Part shown: piece by piece, positions 33,080 to 41,473 of the stretch
Numbering within the stretch: position 1 is the stretch's first letter
Layout: every line of letters starts with the position of its first letter
Origin: Desmonostoc muscorum LEGE 12446
GTDB taxonomy: Bacteria > Cyanobacteriota > Cyanobacteriia > Cyanobacteriales > Nostocaceae
Direction of reading: 5' to 3'
Assembly: GCF_015207005.2 (NCBI RefSeq)
Contig: NZ_JADEXS020000001.1
Span: forward strand, 8,799,344-8,863,343
DNA length: 64,000 nt
Translations under genes and position numbers: made by a program
The notes under the pieces: generated by a model
The model's database searches: none
What the model was told of the DNA's origin: nothing
Seen by the model: only the letters and a program-made list of their open reading frames with translations

Positions 33080-33391
33080 TTATTTACCCCATTCCATCGT
33101 AATTTCCAGGTTAGCTGTGCCTGTTCCTTTGACAATTAAAGCGGTTAGTTGTCCTGACTCAACTCCAATTTGTAAACCTAGTTTGACACTAAATTTATCT
33201 GGTTTGACTGTCTCGCTAATATCTTTTAATGTACCCGCAACATCTTCAGCAATGGATTTAATAATTTCTGTGGCTTGTTTAAAAACTCTGGTTTCATCAG
33301 AAACAGGTTGTTCCCCTATAGGCGTAACCTCTACTTTAATTATTTTGCCGTCAGAAAGTTGAAAGGAAATAATTTTGGTTCTATCTGCCAT
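33080..33391 (-). CDS. trypsin-co-occurring (Trypco1 / CU044_2847-type) small protein
   Basis: 103 residues. The pattern ISFQLSDGKIIKVEV, a central helix (ATEIIKSIAEDVAGTLKDIS), then FSVKLGLQIGVESGQLTALI and a final TGTANLEITMEW is that of the small trypsin-co-occurring domain. This is found beside trypsin-like or VMAP/STAND-type genes in bacterial conflict systems. It is the first gene of a three-gene unit with the trypsin-ATPase and the membrane-ATPase. Biochemical function is unknown; it may be a sensor or adaptor for the protease. Confidence 0.78.
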   Translation of the reverse strand: MADRTKIISFQLSDGKIIKVEVTPIGEQPVSDETRVFKQATEIIKSIAEDVAGTLKDISETVKPDKFSVKLGLQIGVESGQLTALIVKGTGTANLEITMEWGK

Positions 33392-33600
33392 ACTTCATTT
33401 TTTTGTGTTAATTTTTCGTGCAAGGATCTTCCTAAATAATGGGAAGAAGGTATATGGTATTGTTACATTTTTCGGACGCGATTAAATTGAGAAAAATTTG
33501 TATTGCACGCAGAGGCGCAAAGGACGCAGAGGAAGAAGAGAATTGTTACGCAGAATGCTATGCTTGCGTTAAAATACGTAAGTTATATGTAGCTGACTAG

Positions 33601-34308
33601 ATGAGACCTTATCATAAAATTCCGATTTTTGAGTGTAGTGAACCGCTAGTAGCGATTCCTTTGGAATTGTTTGCGGTGGAATCTCCCCACCCTTATGAAA
33701 AGTTAGGTGCTACTTATGGCGATCGCTCTCCCTATTATCTCCGCCAAAGTGTGATTGAAAATTTGATTCAAGCGCAAAATTACCTTGAATTGTTAAAACC
33801 CAACTGGCGGATTCAAATCTTTGATGCTTATCGCCCGATCGCAGTTCAGCAGTTTATGGTAGATTACAGCTTCGCCCAAGCAGTACAAGAAAGGGGACTG
33901 ATTGAGGCGGAGTTATCACCAAAGCAACGTCAAGAGGTTTGGCAGGCTGTTTATGAAATTTGGGCTGTACCGAGTTTGGATGAAAAAACTCCCCCTCCTC
34001 ACAGTACTGGCGCTGCGGTGGATGTGACGCTGGTAGATGATACTGCGGAAATAGTGAATATGGGTTCGGCCATCGATGAAATGTCAGAGCGATCGCATCC
34101 TGATTATTATGCTAATAGCGATCGTCCAGAAGCAGAAACATATCATGCTCACCGTCAGCTATTGCGAGATGTCATGTTAAAAGCCGGCTTTCAGCGCAAT
34201 CCTAGAGAATGGTGGCATTTTTCCTTTGGCGATCAAATGTGGGCTTGGCTGAATAATCAATCCAATCCAGCGAATCCCCTCACCGCACGTTATGGGCGTC
34301 TTGTATAG
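33601..34308 (+). CDS. D-alanyl-D-alanine dipeptidase (VanX type, peptidase M15D)
   Basis: 235 residues. Zinc and catalytic residues are visible: HSTGAAVDV with His134 and Asp141, and REWWHFSFGDQ with Glu203 and His206; IQIFDAYRP holds the transition-state Arg78. The enzyme hydrolyses D-Ala-D-Ala dipeptide. No vanH or vanA-like ligase is present, so a role in recycling or cell-wall peptide use is more likely than glycopeptide resistance. No signal peptide is seen; cytoplasmic as for VanX. Confidence 0.88.
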   Translation: MRPYHKIPIFECSEPLVAIPLELFAVESPHPYEKLGATYGDRSPYYLRQSVIENLIQAQNYLELLKPNWRIQIFDAYRPIAVQQFMVDYSFAQAVQERGLIEAELSPKQRQEVWQAVYEIWAVPSLDEKTPPPHSTGAAVDVTLVDDTAEIVNMGSAIDEMSERSHPDYYANSDRPEAETYHAHRQLLRDVMLKAGFQRNPREWWHFSFGDQMWAWLNNQSNPANPLTARYGRLV

Positions 34309-34359
34309 ATTTTGGATTTTAGATTTTAGATTTTGGATTGAACAATCTAAAATCTCAAA

Positions 34360-34833
34360 CTAGACATCTTGAGGATTTAACTCTCTTAACTCCTCAGTGG
34401 TGTAAGTACCAATGGGAGTCCAAATTAGATAAGGAAGGAGTAAAAACGCTGCTGGTGGAGAAAGCGGCAAAACGCAGATAGTAAGGACAACAGCACAAAT
34501 CAAACCAATTAGCCCTAGAATTTCTCCAACTTTGAGACTGCGAAACCTCAGCATTACGGGTATGTAAGCAACGGTGATAATTTCCACCAAAAGGTACAAA
34601 CCCATTAACAGCCAGGAAATTACGCTTCCTGGATTTTTTTGCCAGACAAAATTAGCCGAAGCTGCGCCACAAATAAAAATCACAGTCCAGATGAGTGGAA
34701 TCAGCGCCTCAAAAATTAGCCATCGAGGGCGACTTAAATGTGCAAACCATTTAACATCGCGCGGCGTGATGAAGAAACTACCAAGGGCGACGAAGAAAGT
34801 TACAGCCCCAATTATTATCCAAGATGGAATCAT
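34360..34833 (-). CDS. TspO/MBR-like membrane protein, copy 2
   Basis: 157 residues from the ATG at 34833; the longer frame adds 13 unlikely residues. It has five hydrophobic segments, with RPRWLIFEALIPLIWTVIFI resembling the TspO signature, and ends IWTPIGTYTTEELRELNPQ. It is about half identical by eye to the next gene upstream and of the same length, so the two are a tandem duplication. TspO proteins bind tetrapyrroles and act in stress responses. Divergence from classical TspO is considerable, so only family-level assignment is made. Confidence 0.72.
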   Translation of the reverse strand: MIPSWIIIGAVTFFVALGSFFITPRDVKWFAHLSRPRWLIFEALIPLIWTVIFICGAASANFVWQKNPGSVISWLLMGLYLLVEIITVAYIPVMLRFRSLKVGEILGLIGLICAVVLTICVLPLSPPAAFLLLPYLIWTPIGTYTTEELRELNPQDV

Positions 34834-34923
34834 ACTGCACTCAAGCTTTGTGTATTTTGTCAAGTCATACACTGCAAGTTTGACAATTTAGAGGATAGGT
34901 TAAATCATTCGCTGGTGCTAATC

Positions 34924-35397
34924 TTAGGCATCTTGAGGATTGAGGTTAATCATCTGCCAAGTGGTATAAGTTCCGATGGGACTCCAGAGCAAATAAGGAA
35001 TTAGTAACAGTGCTGCCCAACCAGAAATACCTAAGACTGCAAGCATCAACAAAGCACCAATGAGAAAACCCGTGCCACCGAGAATTGTGCCTATTTTTAG
35101 GCTACGAAGCCTAAACATTACAGGCGTATAGGCAATGGTGACAATTTCTAATAGCAAATATAAACCCATGATTAACCAGGTTGGAGTGGTTCCTGGGTCT
35201 TTTTCCCAGATAATATAAGCCGACCAAGCACCGCAAATAAATATTACAGTCCAAATAATTGGAATCGCGCCTTCAAAAGTGAGCCATCTCGGTCGTTGTA
35301 AGCGCTTGAACCACTGGCGATCGCCTGGCGTAATCACGTTAGCCGCTAGCGCAACTAAGAAAGCCACACCCCCAATCACCATCCAAGATTTAATCAT
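34924..35397 (-). CDS. TspO/MBR-like membrane protein, copy 1
   Basis: 157 residues, five hydrophobic segments. ITPGDRQWFKRLQRPRWLTF, GAIPIIWTVIFICGAWSAY and LLWSPIGTYTTWQMINLNPQ match the downstream paralog position by position. The two genes are 90 bp apart on the same strand. The paired copies may form a heterodimer or reflect a simple duplication. See the entry for the other copy for the functional background. Confidence 0.74.
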   Translation of the reverse strand: MIKSWMVIGGVAFLVALAANVITPGDRQWFKRLQRPRWLTFEGAIPIIWTVIFICGAWSAYIIWEKDPGTTPTWLIMGLYLLLEIVTIAYTPVMFRLRSLKIGTILGGTGFLIGALLMLAVLGISGWAALLLIPYLLWSPIGTYTTWQMINLNPQDA

Positions 35398-35756
35398 GCC
35401 CCTTATCCTTTACAAGCGCTATCTATCGCTTAAATATCACTCTTTATAGTGTTATTTTGTCAATTTAGTTGCTAATTACTCATCATCCTTGAGTGCGATC
35501 GCTTCTCATCGTTTGGCAGGACTTTAAATTTTGGGCATTGGGAGTCCTGTTAGCGGTAGCAGGGCGATGAGCCGCGTGAGAAGTTAGGAGTTATTCTCCC
35601 CATCCCCCTCATCCCCCTCATCCCCCTCATCCCCCACTCCCCATTTATTCCCCAAGACTACAAGACGATTCTCTCTAAAGATGGGGGTATAGGGCATACC
35701 GAGGAAATACTCTGAGCAATAGGGGGATAAGGAAATTAAACTCAACGGTAATTCAT

Positions 35757-36326
35757 ATGCAAAGTGAATCAGAAATGCGAGCGCTAGCACCAGAAACTCG
35801 AGGAATTGGTAATACTATTCGCCTGACAGGCTGGATTACTTTCTGGCTACAATCGGCAATTGGAGTGGTTTCTGTCTTAGCTTTGTTGTTCGCCTTGACT
35901 GGTCGTGGCTTGGTTCAGCAGCAAAATACCGGTCTTGCAATTGGCATATTTTGGGCTGTATGCGGAATTTTAGTGTTGTTATTCAGTCTCTATTGGGATT
36001 TTCGTTACACTCGTATCGGCAAAGCTTTAGAAAATCCCCATTTAGCTTCACATCCTAGTAAGCCAGATACAACTAGAATCCTCCGTCTGGGGATAATTGT
36101 GGGTTTAGTGGGAATATTATTAACTCTCTTAGGTGCTGGTTCAACCGTGTTAGTGCTACTGGCAAAATCTATATCCCAAACTCCAGGAGTCGCAATCACC
36201 GACCCCTACAGGATTATTCGACCGATGGATGTTTTTGTGGCTGTGGCAGATATCACCGGAATTGCTGCTCATTATGTGGGTACTGTCGCTTCGTTATGGT
36301 TGCTGGAGCGTGTGCATCAACACTAA
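35757..36326 (+). CDS. DUF3611-like membrane protein
   Basis: 189 residues with four hydrophobic segments (LQSAIGVVSVLALLFALTG, TGLAIGIFWAVCGILVLLFS, GIIVGLVGILLTLLGAGSTV and the C-terminal IAAHYVGTVASLWLLERVHQ). I recognise the pattern as DUF3611, a family of cyanobacteria and chloroplasts without a firm function. ATG at 35757. It is divergent from or unrelated to the TspO pair, with TCATCCCCCTCATCCCCC repeats between. Confidence 0.75.
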   Translation: MQSESEMRALAPETRGIGNTIRLTGWITFWLQSAIGVVSVLALLFALTGRGLVQQQNTGLAIGIFWAVCGILVLLFSLYWDFRYTRIGKALENPHLASHPSKPDTTRILRLGIIVGLVGILLTLLGAGSTVLVLLAKSISQTPGVAITDPYRIIRPMDVFVAVADITGIAAHYVGTVASLWLLERVHQH

Positions 36327-36761
36327 AAACTTTTACGGGTGATTCCGAAGGACGGAAGAATATTGCCATACAAATCTTTCATAGAGTAGCACAGCGATGC
36401 GTCTCTAACCCCTGTTGCTATGGGAGTCCTATTTGATTGCTTGAAAAACTCGCCCTCAACTCAAAAAGCATGATTCCCCACTCATGTAGAGACGGGATTA
36501 ATCGCGTCTGATTACTATAGGTTTGACAAACTCTATTTTGATATTTACATTCCTTTTGATGTCTTAAAGTTGCGACTTTAAGACAAATTCCTTTATTACC
36601 TATGATAGTTACTAAGACTCACGTGGATGAGCGAAAGTAGTGGGAGTAATGGTTGAGGGTAAATATACTTAGTAATTGAGGTTCAAAGCATGGACTCGAC
36701 AGGTGAGGCTCAAATTCTGGACTCGTCCTGGTACCTTCCACTGCCGTTGAAAGAGTATGCA
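36327..36761. other. intergenic region
   Basis: No clear gene. The ORF crossing 36690-36761 is taken as upstream leader of the small gene starting at 36762. GATGTCTTAAAGTTGCGACT followed by TTAAGAC at about 36558-36584 forms a GTCTTAAAG/CTTTAAGAC hairpin. Confidence 0.45.
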
Positions 36762-36929
36762 ATGAGCCGAGTGACTGTCTACTTTTATAGCAACGGGTGG
36801 GTTCCAATTAAATATTGTTTTTTGGAAAAGGCAATTTTGTTGTACCACAAAGCCAAACTAGAAGGTAAGGAAATTTTAATATTTCCTACTGATTTAGACC
36901 CTAATAATTTCTCAAACTCGTTTAACTAA
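36762..36929 (+). CDS. 55-residue protein of unknown function
   Basis: The ATG at 36762 opens MSRVTVYFYSNGWVPIKYCF and continues LEKAILLYHKAKLEGKEILI. AAAGAG lies about seven bases upstream. An in-frame start at 36690 would add 24 residues of less natural composition. A good terminator follows 59 bases after the stop, which supports a real transcription unit. Function unknown. Confidence 0.5.
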   Translation: MSRVTVYFYSNGWVPIKYCFLEKAILLYHKAKLEGKEILIFPTDLDPNNFSNSFN

Positions 36930-36987
36930 AATGCATTTAGGTCAATCATTTTTCAAAAAAAATTACAACATACTAACTGACTATGGA

Positions 36988-37011
36988 GGCGTACACAAGT
37001 ACGCCTTTTGC
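36988..37011 (+). terminator. Rho-independent terminator of the 55-residue protein gene
   Basis: Stem GGCGTAC with inverse GTACGCC, four-base loop, followed by TTTTG. It lies 59 bases after the small gene's stop. Confidence 0.7.
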
Positions 37012-37091
37012 TATTTAAAGATTAATGCTAGCTTGAAAGCCAAAATTTTTAGTGTGCTTTAGCGATTGTAGATGTAAAACTTCAAAAACTT

Positions 37092-37724
37092 TTAGCGTAG
37101 CAATGGGCTTTTGTTCTCCACTGCTGAATTCACAGTTTGTTCAATTCTCTTCAACCTTGTTTCTGGACGTTTAGCACTCTCAATCCAAAAAAGGATATTC
37201 TTTTTCGATGAGTTGCTAAATGCCTCAAAATAATCTTTAGCATTTTTGTTTGCTTCTAATGCCTGCCTTAAATCTAAGGGAATAATTAATGCTTCGATCG
37301 CATCTAATGAATTCCACGATCCATTTTGTTTTGCGACTGCAATTTTTTCCAGACCAGCTTTAGCAATCAAACCTTGTTCAATGAGTTCTTCAATATATTG
37401 TTTATTTAATTTTGACCATACACTTTTCAACTTTCGCGGTGTAAAAATTTGCATATAACGTTCTTCATCTAATGATTTGACTTTACTATCAATCCATCCA
37501 AAACATAACGCTTCTTTTACCGCTTCGCTATATCGAACACTTGGTTTACCACTTTTTACTTTGTAGTAGATGAGCCATACACCAGAAGATGTGTGATGGT
37601 TTGTTTCTAACCATTGTCGCCATTCTTCGCGGCTATTGGGACAGAAAGTGGGGAATTCATTGTTGAGTTTAGATATACCAGTATTTTGACTTTTGCTGAA
37701 GTTTGTCTCTGTATTTTGCCACAT
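37092..37724 (-). CDS. YdeI/OmpD-associated family protein
   Basis: 210 residues. SREEWRQWLETNHHTSSGVW, YSEAVKEALCFGWIDSKVKS, RKLKSVWSKLNKQYIEELIE and LRQALEANKNAKDYFEAFSN are the characteristic segments of the YdeI-like family, which has a DUF1801/bacteriocin-protection-like C-terminal helix region. No defined biochemical role. The first 25 residues are divergent and may reflect an early start; a downstream start is not obvious. Confidence 0.8.
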   Translation of the reverse strand: MWQNTETNFSKSQNTGISKLNNEFPTFCPNSREEWRQWLETNHHTSSGVWLIYYKVKSGKPSVRYSEAVKEALCFGWIDSKVKSLDEERYMQIFTPRKLKSVWSKLNKQYIEELIEQGLIAKAGLEKIAVAKQNGSWNSLDAIEALIIPLDLRQALEANKNAKDYFEAFSNSSKKNILFWIESAKRPETRLKRIEQTVNSAVENKSPLLR

Positions 37725-38155
37725 TTGCTATGTGTTATTGGTTGCTACAAAACTTTTGTCTACTCTAACAGATGTATTAAAAATCTTAGGTGATGTATCC
37801 AACACTAAAAATTATACCTTTCTCCCAAATTTCGCCAATACATGAATCAATTATAACACGTATGCAGGTTTATACACCCCTATTTCTATATCTTGAGATA
37901 TAGACATACCACAGCAGTTTTTGTTTGCATGAATTATAACTTTACAAGTTTTGAGACAGTAAATTTCTGGAAACTACATTATCTCATGTGTAGAAAAATG
38001 TTAGTTGATGCTATTAAGCTGAAAAGGAACTTATGATTAGTCGAACTATAGACTTTATTTTTATCGATAGCTTTGCCTTCATGATTAATAAAACACTAGG
38101 TTTAATACTTAGTACTAAAATTTGCAACTACTCATGGGAAGGAAAAGTCAAAGAG

Positions 38156-38239
38156 ATGTCGCAAACACAACAGGTAGATGCTGAGCATCTACCCCAAATT
38201 TCAGCGCCACAAGACGTTGAACACGGACATCAAAACTGA
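38156..38239 (+). CDS. possible 27-residue peptide
   Basis: ATG at 38156, preceded by AAAGAG two bases upstream and GGAAGG about 15 bases upstream, opens MSQTQQVDAEHLPQISAPQD plus seven residues. It is hydrophilic and Gln/His-rich. The longer frame from 38033 looks less natural. No similarity is recognised; this could be chance. Confidence 0.25.
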   Translation: MSQTQQVDAEHLPQISAPQDVEHGHQN

Positions 38240-38323
38240 AGAAACAGATGAATAGCCTGATAAATCAGCGAATTTTAGATTTTAAATTTTGGATTTTAGA
38301 TTTTGAATTTAAATCTAAAATTT

Positions 38324-40078
38324 GGACTTTGGACAAAAAGAAGTTTATTCGCGAGTGTGACTCGCGAATAAATGAATGATTAATCTTGTTTATAGTGACG
38401 AGCAGAAAAAAGCATAGCCATCAGACCCCCAACAAATAGTAATATCAACTACAAAGTATCTTTGGGTAAATACTGATGGCTATGCCAAAATTTAATAACA
38501 ATCAATTAATAGCGCAATTTCAAGATTTTAGACAAAAAATTTACAACTGTTTTTCTTCATGTAGCGACGCCTGTATGGATTTGTTGGATGCGCTTGCGGG
38601 TAATACGGGAGCCAATTCAATTGCGGAGTTATCTTTAAGTCCTTTGTTTCCCAGAAGCTATAATTCTATTTATAAAGCAATTCAAAAATCATTTAATACA
38701 AATATTCAGGAGAAGAACAATGAAGAAGAAGAACAAGAAGAACAAGAAAAACCCAATAACTTAATTAGGGTGGTATCTGAGTTAATTAAGCAACCACAAC
38801 AACGCCCTTTTTACTTATTCGCTCTTGATACAACACCGCATCCGCGTCCTTACGCGAGGACTTTAGCTGAACGTGGGTATATTTACCAGCCAAATACTAT
38901 CAAGGGTAACAAACCGATTAATATTGGTCATTCTTATTCGATACTTTCTATCTTACCAGAGAAAGAAACTGGGAATGCCGCCCCTTGGTCAATACCAATA
39001 TCAGGAGAAAGGGTATCACTTGATAAAACTGGTGTTGATGTGGGTAGTGAACAAATTTCCTCAGTAATGTCTGATTCATCACTGCCCTGGCAGGAAAAAT
39101 TGTGCGTCTTAGTAGCAGATAGCGCCTATAGTCAGCGTTCATTTCTGTTTGACCAATCCAAACACAAAAATGTGGTAGTGATAGCCAGAGTTCGTAGTAA
39201 TCGAATTTTCTACCAATCTCCACCCGTTGATGAGTCAAAGAAAAAACGTGGTTGTCCAAAAAAATACGGTGAACGGTTTAATTTAGCTGATGTTGAAACT
39301 TGGCACTCTCCCGACGAGACAACACAAATTCAGCAGACAACCTGTAAGGGTCGTCTTTTAAACATCACCATACTCGCTTGGCATCAAATGTTGATGAGGG
39401 GAACCAAGCACCAAAAAATGTATTGTCATCCTTTTACTCTGCTCAGAATTCATGTGACTGATGATACTAATCAATCTCTCTGGAAACCAATGTGGTTAAT
39501 TGTCATAGGTGAGCAACGTGGAGAAATCTCACCTACGGTTGCAAACCATTGCTATAGACAAAGGTTTGATATTGAACACATGCTGCGATTTAGCAAGCAG
39601 CGTTTGTTGATGACGCAGTTTCAAACTCCAGATGTTTTGCATGAGGAAAATTGGATACATTTAGTAATCCTAGCTTACGTACAGTTGTGGGCGGCAAGGG
39701 AGTTAGCAACACACTTACCCAGGCCATGGGAGCGTTATTTAGAACAAAACAATGATAAAATTGCCACTCCAAGTGTAGTGCAACGCGATTTTCAGAGAAT
39801 TATTTCAGAGATTGGTACACCCGCTCGTTCTCCCAAAACCAGAGGAAATTCCATCGGTCGAGTTCAAGGTCAAGTTCAAACACAACGAACTAAGCATCCT
39901 GTTGTCAAGAAGAAGTCAAAATCAACACTCGCTAAAGTCAAAGCCGCATAAATTTTCTTAGGCTTTAGGCGTTTAACTCAGTCTGACTCAGTTTGTAAAA
40001 TAACTGGGGTAATTTCTGATGACTAGTTTTTTGTTCGCGAGTGTGACTCGCGAACAAACTTCTTTTTGTCCAAAGTCC
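38324..40078 (+). mobile_element. insertion sequence, 1755 bp, IS4/IS701-like
   Basis: Near-identical 49-bp inverted ends: the left (38324-38372) begins GGACTTTGGACAAAAAGAAG and the right (40030-40078) is its inverse. Each end contains an inner palindrome TTCGCGAGT-GTG-ACTCGCGAA. One transposase gene fills the middle. The flanks are ATTTTGGATTTT repeats, so the target duplication cannot be read with confidence. Confidence 0.85.
38476..39951 (+). CDS. transposase, IS4/IS701-like DDE type
   Basis: 491 residues. DDE candidates are Asp in FALDTTPHPRPYART, Asp in LVADSAYSQRSFL and Glu in the YREK signature, here YRQRFDIEHMLRFSK with the exact Y-x2-R-x3-E-x6-K spacing. An acidic linker (NNEEEEQEEQEKPNN) lies near residue 80. 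The C-terminus is very basic (RTKHPVVKKKSKSTLAKVKA). The ORF is full length and the ends are intact, so the element may be active. Start ATG at 38476; a second ATG lies two codons later. Confidence 0.88.
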   Translation: MAMPKFNNNQLIAQFQDFRQKIYNCFSSCSDACMDLLDALAGNTGANSIAELSLSPLFPRSYNSIYKAIQKSFNTNIQEKNNEEEEQEEQEKPNNLIRVVSELIKQPQQRPFYLFALDTTPHPRPYARTLAERGYIYQPNTIKGNKPINIGHSYSILSILPEKETGNAAPWSIPISGERVSLDKTGVDVGSEQISSVMSDSSLPWQEKLCVLVADSAYSQRSFLFDQSKHKNVVVIARVRSNRIFYQSPPVDESKKKRGCPKKYGERFNLADVETWHSPDETTQIQQTTCKGRLLNITILAWHQMLMRGTKHQKMYCHPFTLLRIHVTDDTNQSLWKPMWLIVIGEQRGEISPTVANHCYRQRFDIEHMLRFSKQRLLMTQFQTPDVLHEENWIHLVILAYVQLWAARELATHLPRPWERYLEQNNDKIATPSVVQRDFQRIISEIGTPARSPKTRGNSIGRVQGQVQTQRTKHPVVKKKSKSTLAKVKAA

Positions 40079-40188
40079 AATAAAATCCAAAATCCAAAAT
40101 CGGTTGACTTCATTCACTCTACCTAATGGAGTGGAGATATCTCAATGACGATTTTGTTATTTTACACATACATAGTTTTTGGTCATTT

Positions 40189-40629
40189 CTACAACTGTTT
40201 TGTCATAAAAATCATTTCCTGCTTTCTTTGATAGCCATGTTTCTTGTAAAAAGCCTCTGCTTGTCCATCGTTATTGGTCAACAAATAAACTCTGTTAACT
40301 TCTATTGCAGTTAGAGTATCCACTAATTTATTGAGTAGCTTTGTCCCAATTCCTTGACGCTGCTTATGAGGTCGGACACAGATTTCTTCTAGATAAAAGT
40401 TTTTACCTTTTTGCCCTTGCTTACAATAACCTGCTAGGAATCCGAGCAGTTCATCTTGTTTGAATACAAATCCGACAAAACCGGGTGTATTAATAATTTC
40501 AAATAACCTGGTTTTTGCAGTATTAAAAGTCCATTGCTCGTTCCAAGGTTCACTATTAAACACTTGAACATATAAATGGGCGCACTGATCTAAATATTCA
40601 GTACTCAAGGTTTGAATTTCTTCTGACAT
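40189..40629 (-). CDS. GNAT family N-acetyltransferase
   Basis: 146 residues from the ATG at 40629 (a TTG precedes it). The acetyl-CoA site is ICVRPHKQRQGIGTKLLNKL, and AEAFYKKHGYQRKQEMIFMT is the typical GNAT end. LSTEYLDQCAHLYVQVFNSE and PWNEQWTF resemble aminoglycoside 6'-acetyltransferase-like proteins, but substrate cannot be assigned. It is flanked by the IS and the response regulator. Confidence 0.82.
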   Translation of the reverse strand: MSEEIQTLSTEYLDQCAHLYVQVFNSEPWNEQWTFNTAKTRLFEIINTPGFVGFVFKQDELLGFLAGYCKQGQKGKNFYLEEICVRPHKQRQGIGTKLLNKLVDTLTAIEVNRVYLLTNNDGQAEAFYKKHGYQRKQEMIFMTKQL

Positions 40630-40707
40630 CAAAAAATTAGAGTTCAGTTAGTAATGAATCAGAATTACTAGTTCAAATGGTAATCTAGAACGCACAGATT
40701 TTATTAA

Positions 40708-41337
40708 TCAAACTAAACCTGAACGCAATGCAACTACCGCTGCTTGCACGCGATCGTCTACTGCTAATTTATTCATAATCCCTCGGACGTGAGTTTTGAC
40801 AGTGTTGGGACTGAGATAGAGTTTTTGTGCAATCTCTGGATTACTCAACCCGTCTACCATGAGTTTCAATACTTCTAATTCACGTCCAGATAAGTTGGCG
40901 GTGTTGTTGGTGGGTGAGGGGGGTTTGAGATGATCAATTACTCGTCGGGCAATTTGCGGATCGAGGTAAGCTGCACCATCCACTGCGGCAGCGATCGCAT
41001 TTAACAATCGTTCCACACTTGCACCCTTGATGCAATATGCATCAGCACCGCTAGACAGTGCAGCAATAATTTCTGTCTCCGTTTGATGGGATGTCAGCAT
41101 CACCACATGAGTTGCTGGTAAAGCTGCCTTAATTTGCTGTGTCGCCGCAATACCATCTAATCGCGGCAACCCAATATCCATAACCACCACATCTGGTTTT
41201 AGTCGCAGTGCAGCTTGCACGCCCAGATAGCCATCTTCGGCTTGTCCAACAATCTCCAAATCGGGATGAGCCATTAACGATTGCTCTAGCCCAAGTTGCA
41301 TCATTGGATCGTCTTCGACAATTAATACTTTTAACAT
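40708..41337 (-). CDS. two-component response regulator, NarL/LuxR type
   Basis: 209 residues from the ATG at 41337; earlier codons are GCCCAATGCCCAAT repeat. Receiver domain: acidic pair VEDDPM, phosphorylated Asp in VVVMDIGLP, Thr in VVMLTSHQ and Lys in YCIKGAS. The C-terminal LuxR-type helix-turn-helix is LSGRELEVLKLMVDGLSNPE and IAQKLYLSPNTVKTHV. No histidine kinase is adjacent, so it is an orphan in this window. Confidence 0.9.
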   Translation of the reverse strand: MLKVLIVEDDPMMQLGLEQSLMAHPDLEIVGQAEDGYLGVQAALRLKPDVVVMDIGLPRLDGIAATQQIKAALPATHVVMLTSHQTETEIIAALSSGADAYCIKGASVERLLNAIAAAVDGAAYLDPQIARRVIDHLKPPSPTNNTANLSGRELEVLKLMVDGLSNPEIAQKLYLSPNTVKTHVRGIMNKLAVDDRVQAAVVALRSGLV

Positions 41338-41473
41338 AAGTTGGGCATTGGGCACTTGTACTGAGCGGAGCCGAAGTATGGGGCATTGGGCATTAGGAAT
41401 TGGGAATTGGGCATTGGTTATTAATTCTTATCCCTCATCTCCCCCAGTCCCCAGTCCCCAGTCCCAAATTTTT

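Noticed and set aside
33601..34308. Glycopeptide resistance cluster
   Set aside because: A VanX-like gene alone, without vanH, vanA or a VanRS pair, does not support it.
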